Counted from the stretch's first letter, positions 25,059 through 34,007 are shown. The stretch is 41,782 nucleotides of DNA from Blautia sp. (GCA_021443885.1 JABUSW010000190.1:1-41782), one strand, 5' to 3'. Numbers and translations: made by a program. The notes: generated from the sequence alone by a model not told the origin.

Positions 25059-25478
25059 TTATAATGCAACGATTACGGAGTCTGCATACTCAGCCGGAAC
25101 TTCATCTTTTGTCAGTGAAACACTGATATTAAATACGATACCATATGTCTTTCCAATAGCTGCAAGCTGGTTCAGAACATCTGTTACATTCTTGCCTTCA
25201 ATTTTAGCTGTAGTCAGAAAACTATCCAGATAAATCTGTTCAAGATCATGATCCTGCGAAATAATACCGCAAATAAAACCTACGAATTCATCAGAATTCT
25301 TAATCGGAAAACCGGATACATCAATTAAACGCACTTTATTATTCAGTTCATACATGTGTTTAGTACTTTTGTCAAGGTAAACGATACTGCCGTTTGCGTC
25401 TTTAATTGCTGTATTCGCCTTATCCAGCAGTACTTTCGTTTTCCCTTTCCCTTTCTCTCCTATAATCAGCTGAACCAT
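25059..25478 (-). CDS. Small orphan P-loop protein, function unknown
   Basis: A 139-residue protein beginning MVQLIIGEKGKGKTKVLLDKA, whose GEKGKGKT (residues 7-14) is a clean Walker A motif. A hydrophobic strand with an aspartate (LEQIYLDSFLT, near residue 85) may act as Walker B. I recall similar proteins in Clostridia, sometimes named PilT-like, but it is far too short for PilT and has no pilus genes around it. The start at 25478 is supported by AAGGAGG 8 bases upstream; a longer frame to 25538 has none and overlaps the -10 box. It is monocistronic, with a good promoter and terminator. Confidence 0.78.
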   Translation of the reverse strand: MVQLIIGEKGKGKTKVLLDKANTAIKDANGSIVYLDKSTKHMYELNNKVRLIDVSGFPIKNSDEFVGFICGIISQDHDLEQIYLDSFLTTAKIEGKNVTDVLNQLAAIGKTYGIVFNISVSLTKDEVPAEYADSVIVAL

Positions 25479-25537
25479 GTTGTTATCCTCCTTAGGCATA
25501 CATAAATTTAAACAAAAAGTATGTTTAATATGTTTCA

Positions 25538-25566
25538 ATTATAGTTGATTTTTTAATTGAAATCAA
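25538..25566 (-). promoter_or_regulatory. Promoter of the small P-loop protein gene
   Basis: On the minus strand TTGATT (25561-25566) and a perfect TATAAT (25538-25543) are separated by 17 bases. Just upstream lies the 14-base palindrome TTATTTATAAATAA (25570-25583), within an A+T-rich stretch that could be an UP element or an operator. Confidence 0.7.
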
Positions 25567-25600
25567 TGATTATTTATAAATAAGTCAATTATTTAGCTTC

Positions 25601-26680
25601 CTAATCGTTAATGTGCATCAGCAAAGAATTCATCTGCTGGTACAGCAATTCTTTTGATTCTGCACCCATTATGATGGATACAAAGGGCTTTCCGTACGCA
25701 TTCTGACTAAGAAGCGCGAGGCAGTTTCCGGCATCACTTGTGGTACCGGTCTTTCCTCCCAGGACGGTTACATCTCTGGGCGGCGTAGCTTCTCCTGTCA
25801 GATAATGGTCGGTAGCTTCCAGTGTCGTCTTCATATAAATGCCATCCGGCCGGGTGTACTCGACGGTATAAGAAGGCATCTGCGTAATCTCCGTAAACAT
25901 CGGATAATGCAAAGCCTCTTTCAACATCAGGTAAATATCATAAGGTGTTGTATAATGATTATCGTCCTGAAGACCATGCGGATTCGTAAAATGAGTCCCG
26001 GTGCATCCAAGACTGGCCGCATAATCATTCATCATCTGCACAAAGTTCTCCTGACTTCCGCCGATATAATTTGCCAGTGCAGATGCTGCATCATTTCCGG
26101 AATACACAAGAAGACAATTGATCAGCTGGTTCACCGTCAGCTGATCACCGGTACGGAAACCGCACACCTGCGATCCTTCTTCAAGATTCAGATTCTCCTG
26201 CGTAATGGTTACAACATCATTCATATTCCCGTATTTGAATACCAGCATTGCTGTCATGATCTTTGTGATGGACGCCGGATACACCCTTTTTAACGGTCCG
26301 TTTGCATACATGACTTTGCAGTCTGACACGTTAAACAATATCCCATTCTGCCCTTGTTCAAGTGCTACGCCCTCTAACTGCTGATTCCCGTCTACCACAC
26401 ACAGATCTTCTGCAAATGCCTTTGCTTTCGGATCTTCTTTCCGTATGATGGTGCTGGCAAATTCTTTAGAAGCTTTGTACGGTGCCTCCAGGGGGATCAG
26501 CTTCCCGTCCCGCTTCAGATACAAAACTCCAAAGATCGCACCGGCGATCACTACCATCAGGAATAAGAGCAATATAGTATTGCGAATTCTTCTTCTGCGT
26601 TTCCGGCGCATCTTTGCAGCCTTCATTGCTTTCGCATGGGGATTTGCACTTCTGCTTCGATTCTGCGCTCTATTATCCAT
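25601..26680 (-). CDS. D-alanyl-D-alanine carboxypeptidase (S11, PBP5-type)
   Basis: A 359-residue low-molecular-weight penicillin-binding protein that trims the terminal D-Ala of peptidoglycan stem peptides. A very basic cytoplasmic start (KMRRKRRRRIR) precedes one transmembrane helix at residues 34-55; a lipid-free signal anchor is likely. The three active-site motifs are S137-x-x-K140 (PASITK), S194-G-N196 (YSGND) and KTG near residue 312 (GGKTGTT). The C-terminal amphipathic anchor domain of PBP5 is missing, consistent with the N-terminal anchor. It is the last gene of the radC-mre-rodA run, 5 bases after rodA. I see no clear terminator behind it. Confidence 0.92.
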   Translation of the reverse strand: MDNRAQNRSRSANPHAKAMKAAKMRRKRRRRIRNTILLLFLMVVIAGAIFGVLYLKRDGKLIPLEAPYKASKEFASTIIRKEDPKAKAFAEDLCVVDGNQQLEGVALEQGQNGILFNVSDCKVMYANGPLKRVYPASITKIMTAMLVFKYGNMNDVVTITQENLNLEEGSQVCGFRTGDQLTVNQLINCLLVYSGNDAASALANYIGGSQENFVQMMNDYAASLGCTGTHFTNPHGLQDDNHYTTPYDIYLMLKEALHYPMFTEITQMPSYTVEYTRPDGIYMKTTLEATDHYLTGEATPPRDVTVLGGKTGTTSDAGNCLALLSQNAYGKPFVSIIMGAESKELLYQQMNSLLMHIND

Positions 26681-26685
26681 GATCG

Positions 26686-27867
26686 TTATAAATACTCCTC
26701 TCGGTTCAGGATATCATTGTCAATAAACTTGGTTTTCCTGTTTTTCAGTTCCTTATTGTAAGCACTGCTTTGCAGGCCGGCATTGAGAACAAGCCCGATC
26801 CCGATATACATGCTTACCAGAGAAGAAAGCCCGTAACTGATAAAAGGAAGCGGCGTCCCGGTATTAGGAGCAAGTCCGGTAGCAACACAAATGTTAATAA
26901 AGCTTTGAAGCGCTACCAGAGTTGCCATACCACAGCATATGATTTTTCCTGCCAGATCTTTGGCTCTCAGACTCATGCGGACACACTCAAAGGGAATGAA
27001 AAAGAACATCAGAATGATGAATGTACATCCCAGAAACCCAAACTCCTCTCCTGCTACTGCGAAGATAAAGTCTGTCTGATTCTCCGATACAAAATTACCG
27101 TCGTTTACCGAAGATACATCTTCATTATTAATGATTTTTTTTCCAAATAGTTCCCCGGAAGCAATTGCCATTTTCGAGTTGTTCTGCTGTTCAACCTCGT
27201 CGGAATACTCATCATTTTCCGGGTACAAAAAGGACATAATTCGGTCTCTTTGATAATCCTTGATCAGTTTCTGATCCGGCTGTACCACGATGGTCAGAAA
27301 GATGATCAGCAGTGGAATCGCTACCAGAATGATACCACCTATGATTTTATAGCTCAGACCGGCAATATAGATCAAAACACAAAACAGTATGGTAATGGTA
27401 ATAGTGTTTTTCATGTCCGGCTGCATATACACCAGTGCCAGCGGAATCACAAGCAAAATAACTGCTTCTGCAATCGTACGGAAGGTATTCAGGGTCTCTT
27501 CATGATCCATAAAGTATTTTGCAAAAAACAGAATGATAATGATTTTTGATAATTCAGTGGGCTGAAAACGAATAAATCCAAGATCTATCCATCTGGCAGC
27601 ACCATTTGCACTGTCTCCAAAAATACGGACTCCAAGCAGCATAACAATATTAAACCCATACATGATCCACTGAAAATTCATTATCCAGGAATAATCCATC
27701 AAAGACAAGATCAACATAATGATCAATCCCAGGATGACACCGCCCAGCTGTTTCGATTTCAGATCCGAACGGGCCATTCCCACCAGCTGTATGCCGATCA
27801 CGCTGGTTAACAAAACAATGAAGATCAATCTGAAGTTATAAAACCGCAATTTATACTGTCTAATCAT
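26686..27867 (-). CDS. rodA: SEDS peptidoglycan glycosyltransferase RodA
   Basis: A 393-residue polytopic SEDS protein with about ten transmembrane helices. Typical motifs are ARWIDLGFIRFQPTELSKI, LVYMQPDMKN, AVAGEEFGFLG and GLAPNTGTPLPFISYGLSS. The large extracellular loop around residues 205-265 is polar. RodA polymerises glycan strands for side-wall growth and pairs with the class B PBP encoded just upstream. ATG 27867 has AAGGAAG at 27873-27879; the gap to the PBP2 stop is 15 bases. Confidence 0.94.
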   Translation of the reverse strand: MIRQYKLRFYNFRLIFIVLLTSVIGIQLVGMARSDLKSKQLGGVILGLIIMLILSLMDYSWIMNFQWIMYGFNIVMLLGVRIFGDSANGAARWIDLGFIRFQPTELSKIIIILFFAKYFMDHEETLNTFRTIAEAVILLVIPLALVYMQPDMKNTITITILFCVLIYIAGLSYKIIGGIILVAIPLLIIFLTIVVQPDQKLIKDYQRDRIMSFLYPENDEYSDEVEQQNNSKMAIASGELFGKKIINNEDVSSVNDGNFVSENQTDFIFAVAGEEFGFLGCTFIILMFFFIPFECVRMSLRAKDLAGKIICCGMATLVALQSFINICVATGLAPNTGTPLPFISYGLSSLVSMYIGIGLVLNAGLQSSAYNKELKNRKTKFIDNDILNREEYL

Positions 27868-27882
27868 CTGTACTTCCTTCGC

Positions 27883-30780
27883 TTAGTCATTTGAGGTATC
27901 ACTGACATCACTGGATGCATGACCGGTAATGATCTGATTCTCCGGTAATAACTGAAAAATATATTGAATGATATCTGCAGCGATGAGACAAGCATTACCG
28001 GATGTATAACCATTCGGAATACGGATCGCGATTGCATACTGCGGATTCTCGGACGGTGCATATCCAATAAACAGACCATGGTTCGGATGATAGATATCCA
28101 ATTCAGCCGTCCCTGTTTTTCCGGATACATTTATGGCAAGCTTATCAAACTGTTCATGAGTTGCTACTACCCGGCGAAGACCGTCGTGAATGGCATTCCA
28201 CACTTCTTCCGGTACGTCCATTTGATTAATGACTTCCGGATCGTTTCTGTCCAGAATATTGCCATTGGGGTCTTTCACGCTGTCGATCAGTGTCAGATCA
28301 TAAACCGTACCTTTATTTGCCAGAACGGACGCATAACGGGCAAGCTGGCTGGTGGTGTACATATGCGTACCCTGCCCGATATAGGACGGAACAGCCAGGC
28401 TGTCCGAAACCTGCGGGGACGCTTCCGAAATCTCAATACCTGTTTTCTGGTCCAGACCGATCATATGTGCATATTTTGCCAGATAGCTCAGGCTGATGGC
28501 TTCCGAAAATGTATTCTCACTGTTTTTCCCCAGCTGAAACCCAATCATATTAAAGAAAAAGTTACAAGACTGTTCCAGGGCCGTACGAACCTCCAGGGAA
28601 CCATGTCCGTATATGTTCCAGCAATTGATAGGAGGTTCCACATAATCAAAGGATCCGGTACAATTAAAGTATGTAGATTCATCAATAATATTCTCCAGCA
28701 TGCCTGCAATAGTAGAAACAGGTTTGAATGTAGAACCAGGTGCTGTTTTCTGCTGCGTCGCCTTATTAAAGAACGGGCTGGCCAGATCCAGAGCCAGTTT
28801 TGAATAATATGCGGTATCCATACTGTTGGTCAGACGGTTGTTGTCATAACCCGGATAGGATACACATGCAAGTACTTCCCCGGTATTCACATCCGTTATC
28901 ACTGCAGATGCAGAACACGGCTCCAGGGCAAGATCCGCAGGTTCAATCTCCAGCGTCCATATCTTGCTTACCATAAAATCATATGCCGAGATCGCTCCGC
29001 TGGCCAGTGATTCATAGGAATCATCATCCTTTGAAAGAATCCCCTGTTCATAGAGTGCAAGACACAATTCCTGACCGGTTATCGTATCTTCGTGAAGCAT
29101 ATACTTATACAGCATTTTTGAAAAAGTCAAATCGGTTTTGAGATATTCCACAATATAACCTGTTAAGGACTGATACACTTCGCCGGAATCCAGATATTCT
29201 CCTTCTGGAGAAATCTCGGAGATATCGATCCAGTTCTGACTTGCTGCATAAGTAAGATAGTTTTTCAGGCTGATGCTGCCATCTTTTTCCCAGGCTCTAT
29301 ACATACTGTCCTGTGAATCGATGGCCGCCTTTGAAATGATATTCAGTTTGTCCCGAAGCAGATCATCTGTAATATATTTCATATACTCCTGATACTGCTC
29401 TTCTTCATCTTTCAGATTCGGAGGAATATCTGATATCAGCCGGTTATAGATCAGATCAAAAACCTGCTGCTGCTTGATCTGAAATTTCTTATACAGATTT
29501 TTTTCAACTTCCGAAGCTTCCGGGTCACTGAATTTCGTAATGTTTATAATGCTGTTATTGATAAGGGCATTGTAGACATCATAGATCGGAATCATAATCT
29601 GGCTGGCATTTTTAACAGCTTCAAAATCAAAGGTCTTTTCTGCCTCAACCTTGGCAAGTAGGATACCGGCAACACGCTGCTTCAGTATTTCATAAATTCC
29701 CTTCTGCCAGTCCGAATTGATGGTTAGATGCACATCATTTCCTGCAACCGGATTTAAAACCGAATCCTTATCGATCTTCAGTACCTTACCCAGGTTATCA
29801 ACGGTGACCGTTTCACGGCCATCGGTTCCCTGAAGCTCCAGTTCCATGTATTGTTCAATACCAGATTTTCCAATCACGGCATCATTGCTATAGTCAGGAT
29901 TGTCCTTACGAAGCTCTTCCAGTTCTTCTGCAGAAGCTTTACCTGTGTACCCGATAATCGGACCGATACTGATATCATCAATATATTTTCTTACAGAATC
30001 CTCTATAACATCAATGCCCTGAAGCTCATCCGAATGCTCCATGATGGAGGCGATGGATTTCTCGCTGACATTGGTGGCAATCGTAACAGGCATGTATTTC
30101 TTAAAACTGTTGGTATTTAACTGATAACGAATGATACAGATGTCAAGAATCTCTTTTTTTGTCAATTCCAACGGCAGATGATGTGCCGTCAGTTCTTCCG
30201 CTGTATACGCATTATCACCGTAAAGAATCACAGAAAAACCGGATCTGCCGGACAGAAATTCCACCATCTGCGCAGCCGTTGCGGTTTTCTCCTCTTCCTT
30301 CATGTCATCGATCAAAGGGTACCCAAAGACATCCGCCCGAAAACGATTCAGATTAAAGCCCTCTTCCAGGTCAAATGCGTATTCTCCATTTTCATCCACG
30401 ATAATATGGAATGAATTTGTGGTTGCATCCCCATTTCCGGCAAGAATCTTTAATACCTGATAAGCGATTCCGTTTAATGTCAGGTTTTTCTCACGGGAAG
30501 AGGTATAGCTTCCATTGTCTTCAAACGTCAGTGAATAGGAAAGAATATTGGAAGCCAGTACCTTTCCGTTTCTGTCATAGATATTGCCCCGCGTACTTTT
30601 GATGACCCTGGTTTTGGTTGTTCGTGTCTGAAACTTCTGGATATAATCCTGCCCCTGAATGATCTGCAGATTAAACAATTCACGGATAAGAATGGAAGAC
30701 ATGAACAAAAAAGCCAACAATAGAACGGTGGTTCTTTTTAATCTGATCTTATGAACAAAATGTTTTATTTTATTACCCAA
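27883..30780 (-). CDS. mrdA: Class B penicillin-binding protein 2 with large insertion
   Basis: A 965-residue D,D-transpeptidase, about 300 residues longer than usual PBP2 proteins. One transmembrane helix lies at residues 17-38, followed by the dimerisation domain with RGNIYDRNGKVLASN (64-78). Transpeptidase motifs are S683-T-F-K686, S738-C-N740 and K888-T-G. The domain's first part, HLTINSDWQKGIYEILKQ, ends at about 369 and resumes only at about 623 with SASAVITDVNTGEVLACVSYPGYD. The roughly 250 residues between (bases 28915-29673) are charged and helical-looking and have no counterpart in ordinary PBP2. TTG 30780 is the only reasonable start; it overlaps mreD by 16 bases, so translation is coupled. 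Confidence 0.93.
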   Translation of the reverse strand: MGNKIKHFVHKIRLKRTTVLLLAFLFMSSILIRELFNLQIIQGQDYIQKFQTRTTKTRVIKSTRGNIYDRNGKVLASNILSYSLTFEDNGSYTSSREKNLTLNGIAYQVLKILAGNGDATTNSFHIIVDENGEYAFDLEEGFNLNRFRADVFGYPLIDDMKEEEKTATAAQMVEFLSGRSGFSVILYGDNAYTAEELTAHHLPLELTKKEILDICIIRYQLNTNSFKKYMPVTIATNVSEKSIASIMEHSDELQGIDVIEDSVRKYIDDISIGPIIGYTGKASAEELEELRKDNPDYSNDAVIGKSGIEQYMELELQGTDGRETVTVDNLGKVLKIDKDSVLNPVAGNDVHLTINSDWQKGIYEILKQRVAGILLAKVEAEKTFDFEAVKNASQIMIPIYDVYNALINNSIINITKFSDPEASEVEKNLYKKFQIKQQQVFDLIYNRLISDIPPNLKDEEEQYQEYMKYITDDLLRDKLNIISKAAIDSQDSMYRAWEKDGSISLKNYLTYAASQNWIDISEISPEGEYLDSGEVYQSLTGYIVEYLKTDLTFSKMLYKYMLHEDTITGQELCLALYEQGILSKDDDSYESLASGAISAYDFMVSKIWTLEIEPADLALEPCSASAVITDVNTGEVLACVSYPGYDNNRLTNSMDTAYYSKLALDLASPFFNKATQQKTAPGSTFKPVSTIAGMLENIIDESTYFNCTGSFDYVEPPINCWNIYGHGSLEVRTALEQSCNFFFNMIGFQLGKNSENTFSEAISLSYLAKYAHMIGLDQKTGIEISEASPQVSDSLAVPSYIGQGTHMYTTSQLARYASVLANKGTVYDLTLIDSVKDPNGNILDRNDPEVINQMDVPEEVWNAIHDGLRRVVATHEQFDKLAINVSGKTGTAELDIYHPNHGLFIGYAPSENPQYAIAIRIPNGYTSGNACLIAADIIQYIFQLLPENQIITGHASSDVSDTSND

Positions 30781-31292
30781 ATTGATTCACTTTCTTTCTT
30801 ATTCGAGGTCATTAAATGATAGTTGACCCAATGATAGATCCTGTAAATGATAAATGTCAGAATCACCGTGTAAAAAATTTCCGGAATGATGATTCTGGTG
30901 AAATAATTCATAAAGCCAAGCCTTCCCCGCAGCAGAAACGCAAGTGCATAAACCGCAAGGCTGTAAAGCAGATCTGCAATGGCAACCAGGGTCATAGGAA
31001 CCTTGATATCATCATCGTAATAGACCCGGCAGGTATAACCGGACAGAAAACCAATATACATATAGATCAAAGCATAAAATCCAAACAATGACCCATAGAA
31101 CAGATCAATCAGCAATCCGCTGAAAAACCCGGTCCACATTCCTGCTTTCCGGCCCCGCATAAGTCCCATGGAAATGCAAAGGATCAACAACAGATTTGGT
31201 TTTACATAACCAATTGACAGAATGTTCACAACCGTACACTGCATCAGAAAGCTGATTACAATGGTAATGAAAAGAACAATTCTACTCCTCAA
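30765..31292 (-). CDS. mreD: Rod shape-determining protein MreD
   Basis: A 175-residue membrane protein with five or six helices, including NLLLILCISMGLMRGRKAGMWTGFFSGLLIDLFYG, a typical MreD pattern. It belongs to the elongasome with MreC and RodA-PBP2. I chose TTG 31292 (MRSRIVLF) because AGGAGG lies 7-8 bases upstream, inside the end of mreC; a longer GTG frame from 31313 lacks a ribosome binding site. It overlaps mreC by 11 bases and PBP2 by 16 bases. Confidence 0.9.
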   Translation of the reverse strand: MRSRIVLFITIVISFLMQCTVVNILSIGYVKPNLLLILCISMGLMRGRKAGMWTGFFSGLLIDLFYGSLFGFYALIYMYIGFLSGYTCRVYYDDDIKVPMTLVAIADLLYSLAVYALAFLLRGRLGFMNYFTRIIIPEIFYTVILTFIIYRIYHWVNYHLMTSNKKESESIWVIK

Positions 31293-32178
31293 GCTTTGCC
31301 TCCTCGCCAGCACTCTCCATGGAATCGGATTTATTAACCGTTATGACAAACACTTCTTTCAGATGCTGAAAATCAACCGGTGTCACGATGGTACCCGTTT
31401 TTGTCAGGTTATTGGTATCCGGCTTTACTTCACTGACATAACCGATAAATAGACCTTCCACAAATTTTTCGCTTATATTCGAAGTTACAATGCGCTCACC
31501 CAGCGTCACCTTATTCTCCTGATCATACAGCTGCTCAAAACGTAGCTTTCCTTCTTCGATCAGTTCCAGATCCCCATGGACAACACAATTGTCCAGGGTG
31601 CTGACCGTCATGGCACTGACATTGCTGCTGTCATCAATGATGGACCGAACTGCAGCCCAGTTAGGACCGACCTGGGTCACAATTCCGACCAGTCCTTTTC
31701 CTGCAATTACATTATTGTTTACGCGAATTCCGTCCCGGCTTCCACGATTGATCATAAAAGAATTATACCAGTTACCGGGATCCTTCGAAATGATCTCTGC
31801 TGCGATCTTCGGCAGCGCAGAATACTCAACGTCCAGATTATAGAGTTCCTGAAGCCGAAGGAGTTCCGACTGGTCTGCCAGCAGTTCCCCATTCTGTGTC
31901 GTCAACACTTCAATCTGCTTTTTTAGCTCTTCATTCTCGGCAATCAGATCTTCTTTTTCACGCAGACTTTTCAGGCTTTTTGCGTAAACATCACCAATTT
32001 TTGTTATGCTCTTTTCAAATGGTACAATGACGGTTCCTGCAATATTCTGCAATGGCGAGGTCGAAATTCCGGATGCAAACGTAACGATAATGCAGCTGAT
32101 ACAAAACAACGTCATAATTGCCAGCAAATATTTACTTTTCAGTTTTATACGAAATTTCTTCTTTGAAAAAAGCTTCAT
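31282..32178 (-). CDS. mreC: Rod shape-determining protein MreC
   Basis: A 298-residue bitopic protein. A basic start (KLFSKKKFRIKLKSK) and one transmembrane helix at about 19-37 are followed by a coiled coil near residues 62-110 (SLREKEDLIAENEELKKQIEVL). The external beta domains contain DPGNWYNSFMINRGSRDGIRVNNNVIAGKGLVGIV, the family signature. MreC links the cytoplasmic filaments to RodA-PBP2. GGAG precedes the ATG at 32178, 16 bases after the MreB-like gene. Confidence 0.95.
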   Translation of the reverse strand: MKLFSKKKFRIKLKSKYLLAIMTLFCISCIIVTFASGISTSPLQNIAGTVIVPFEKSITKIGDVYAKSLKSLREKEDLIAENEELKKQIEVLTTQNGELLADQSELLRLQELYNLDVEYSALPKIAAEIISKDPGNWYNSFMINRGSRDGIRVNNNVIAGKGLVGIVTQVGPNWAAVRSIIDDSSNVSAMTVSTLDNCVVHGDLELIEEGKLRFEQLYDQENKVTLGERIVTSNISEKFVEGLFIGYVSEVKPDTNNLTKTGTIVTPVDFQHLKEVFVITVNKSDSMESAGEEAKLEE

Positions 32179-32194
32179 TTCATTTCTCCTAAAA

Positions 32195-33208
32195 CTAAAG
32201 TTTTCTCTGTTTGACCGGTATTGCCCATTTACTCAGATTTTTGTTCTGAATGATGATCTCCAGACCTTTCACACTGGAATTCTCATACAGGTCGGAAAGA
32301 TTAAACATATAGCCGGTATAGCTTGCCAGATACTTATCAATAAAGGGCAGACGGGTACTTCCGCCGGTAAGGTAAATTCCTTCTTTTGCGATCTGATAAG
32401 CGATCTGAGGCGGAATTCTCTCCAAAAACGTTTTCATCTCAGAAGCAATTTCGTTGATACAGTTCATAATGCCGGCATTCACGACATAAGAAGATATCAC
32501 ATCCTCTCTCGGCAATCCGGAAATGCTGTCCATTCCGACTACTTTTCTTGCTTCTTTTTTCTGATCCGATAATCTTCCCATAACAATCTTCAGCCGCTGC
32601 GCAGTACGTACACCGATCTGAAGACTATATCTTTTACGAATCTCTGTACAGATTGACTCCGCCATCTGGTAACCACCAATCGGAACTGTTTTGCTTATGA
32701 TGATCCTGGATCCGCTGATAATGGAAAAAACGGTTGTATGCGAACCTATGTTTACGATCATGCTTCCATCTCTTTTGTCCGGGTCCAGCCCCATTGCAAT
32801 TGCATCTGCGATAGGCGCTTCCACCATATAGACACGGTTCTTTCGAAGCCAATGCCCGTTTACCACATGATAGTAGGCCCGCTTTTCCATGGCTGTCATA
32901 TCCAGAGGCACGGAAAAGTAAACAACCGACCGGGCAGAGAAGAAGGAACCCAGATTCTTCATCATCTTATACAGAACAATTTCCTGTAATTCCAGATTGG
33001 CAATCATGCCAAAAGCCATCGGCGATGATACGTTAATGTTGACCGGTGTCTTTTCAAACATTTCGTATGCTTCATCACCCACGGCAATAATATTGCGTCC
33101 CCGGTACGCAATCATATTGGTCTGTAAATAGCTTTTGTTTTTTAACATGGAATAGAGCTTTACAGAACTGCTGCCAAGATCGACTCCATATTTATTTTCA
33201 AATGGCAT
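32195..33208 (-). CDS. mreB: MreB-like actin homologue with altered catalytic residues
   Basis: A 337-residue actin-fold protein in the mreB place of the operon. Phosphate-1 motif VDLGSSSVKLY (9-19) and adenosine motif YLTGGSTRLPFID are recognisable. Two motifs differ from standard MreB. The EEP segment (IEEPMAAAIGAG) reads VEAPIADAIAMG, so the second Glu is A131. The phosphate-2 motif DIGGGTTE reads NIGSHTTV, so the Asp is N153 and two glycines are Ser-His. These are the acidic positions tied to ATP hydrolysis in MreB. The gene begins 1 base after radC ends and precedes mreC, so it surely belongs to the elongation complex, possibly as a non-hydrolysing filament or a partner of another MreB. 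Confidence 0.88.
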   Translation of the reverse strand: MPFENKYGVDLGSSSVKLYSMLKNKSYLQTNMIAYRGRNIIAVGDEAYEMFEKTPVNINVSSPMAFGMIANLELQEIVLYKMMKNLGSFFSARSVVYFSVPLDMTAMEKRAYYHVVNGHWLRKNRVYMVEAPIADAIAMGLDPDKRDGSMIVNIGSHTTVFSIISGSRIIISKTVPIGGYQMAESICTEIRKRYSLQIGVRTAQRLKIVMGRLSDQKKEARKVVGMDSISGLPREDVISSYVVNAGIMNCINEIASEMKTFLERIPPQIAYQIAKEGIYLTGGSTRLPFIDKYLASYTGYMFNLSDLYENSSVKGLEIIIQNKNLSKWAIPVKQRKL

Positions 33209-33209
33209 A

Positions 33210-33905
33210 TTAAAATAGCCCCTGTTCCTTAAAACTGAAATACTTGTGATCCCCGATAATAATATGATCCAGCAGATTAATTCCCATGATTCTGCCGGAT
33301 TCCAGAATTTTATCCGTTATCTCCCGATCACCGGAACTGTAAGAGGGATCTCCGCTTGGATGATTGTGGATCAGGATGATATTTACCGCATGGTACCGGG
33401 TGGCTTCAATAAATACTTCTCTTGGCGTAATAAGAGTTGCATTTACGGTACCGCGGCTTAAAAGGCTCTCATGAATCAGATGGTTTTTGGTATCAAGCAT
33501 CATACAATACAAGTGTTCTGTTTCTTCGTGACGAAGCCGTTCCATATAGTACTGTGCTATGATATCCGGCCGGTCGTAGCTGATCTGATCTCTTACCGAT
33601 GCTGCAGCAATTCTTTTGGAAAGCTCCCCGATGCATTTCAGCTGAATTGCTTTTACTTTTCCAATTCCTTTGATTCTTTGCAGATCATGAATGGATAAAT
33701 GGATCAACCCGGGAAGACCCGGATAAGCGGTTTGATCCATTTCCCGCAATATGCTTTCTGCCAGTTCCAAAGAATTCCTTTCTTTTGTTCCGGATCTTAA
33801 GATCACGGCAAGAAGCTCTGTATCAGAAAGAACAAACGGTCCATTCTCCATACATTTTTCATAAGGTCTTTGCGCTTCCGGCAACTCTGTCATTTTCACT
33901 GTCAT
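33210..33905 (-). CDS. radC: RadC-type JAMM-domain protein
   Basis: A 231-residue RadC/YeeS family protein. Helix-hairpin-helix-like segments (GLIHLSIHDLQRIKGIGKVKAIQLK) lie in the N-terminal half. The C-terminal JAMM metalloprotease-like motif ILIHNHPSGDPSYSSGDREITD is intact. The old link to DNA repair is doubtful and the function is unknown. It begins the radC-mreBCD operon, as in Bacillus and Clostridia. ATG 33905 has GGAGAG upstream. Confidence 0.94.
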   Translation of the reverse strand: MTVKMTELPEAQRPYEKCMENGPFVLSDTELLAVILRSGTKERNSLELAESILREMDQTAYPGLPGLIHLSIHDLQRIKGIGKVKAIQLKCIGELSKRIAAASVRDQISYDRPDIIAQYYMERLRHEETEHLYCMMLDTKNHLIHESLLSRGTVNATLITPREVFIEATRYHAVNIILIHNHPSGDPSYSSGDREITDKILESGRIMGINLLDHIIIGDHKYFSFKEQGLF

Positions 33906-33978
33906 TACTTCTCTCCTTCTATGTGCTCTTCGGAAAGAAATAGAAGAAGCTGTTGCTTTACATAATAATGCAAGGTAT

Positions 33979-34007
33979 ATTCTAGCATAAAAAGAGAGAG
34001 ATGTACA
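33979..34007 (-). promoter_or_regulatory. Candidate promoter of the radC-mre operon
   Basis: On the minus strand TAGAAT (33979-33984) has an extended TGC just before it and TGTACA (34002-34007) 17 bases upstream. The -35 candidate lies inside the loop of the upstream gene's terminator. The start codon is 73 bases downstream. Confidence 0.4.

Noticed and set aside
25569-25600. Terminator after the D,D-carboxypeptidase gene
   Set aside because: The only symmetry here is the A+T palindrome TTATTTATAAATAA; there is no G+C stem followed by a T-run on the minus strand.
27964-28803. Open frame of 279 codons on the plus strand
   Set aside because: It is antisense to the PBP2 catalytic domain with its SxxK and KTG motifs and has no ribosome binding site.
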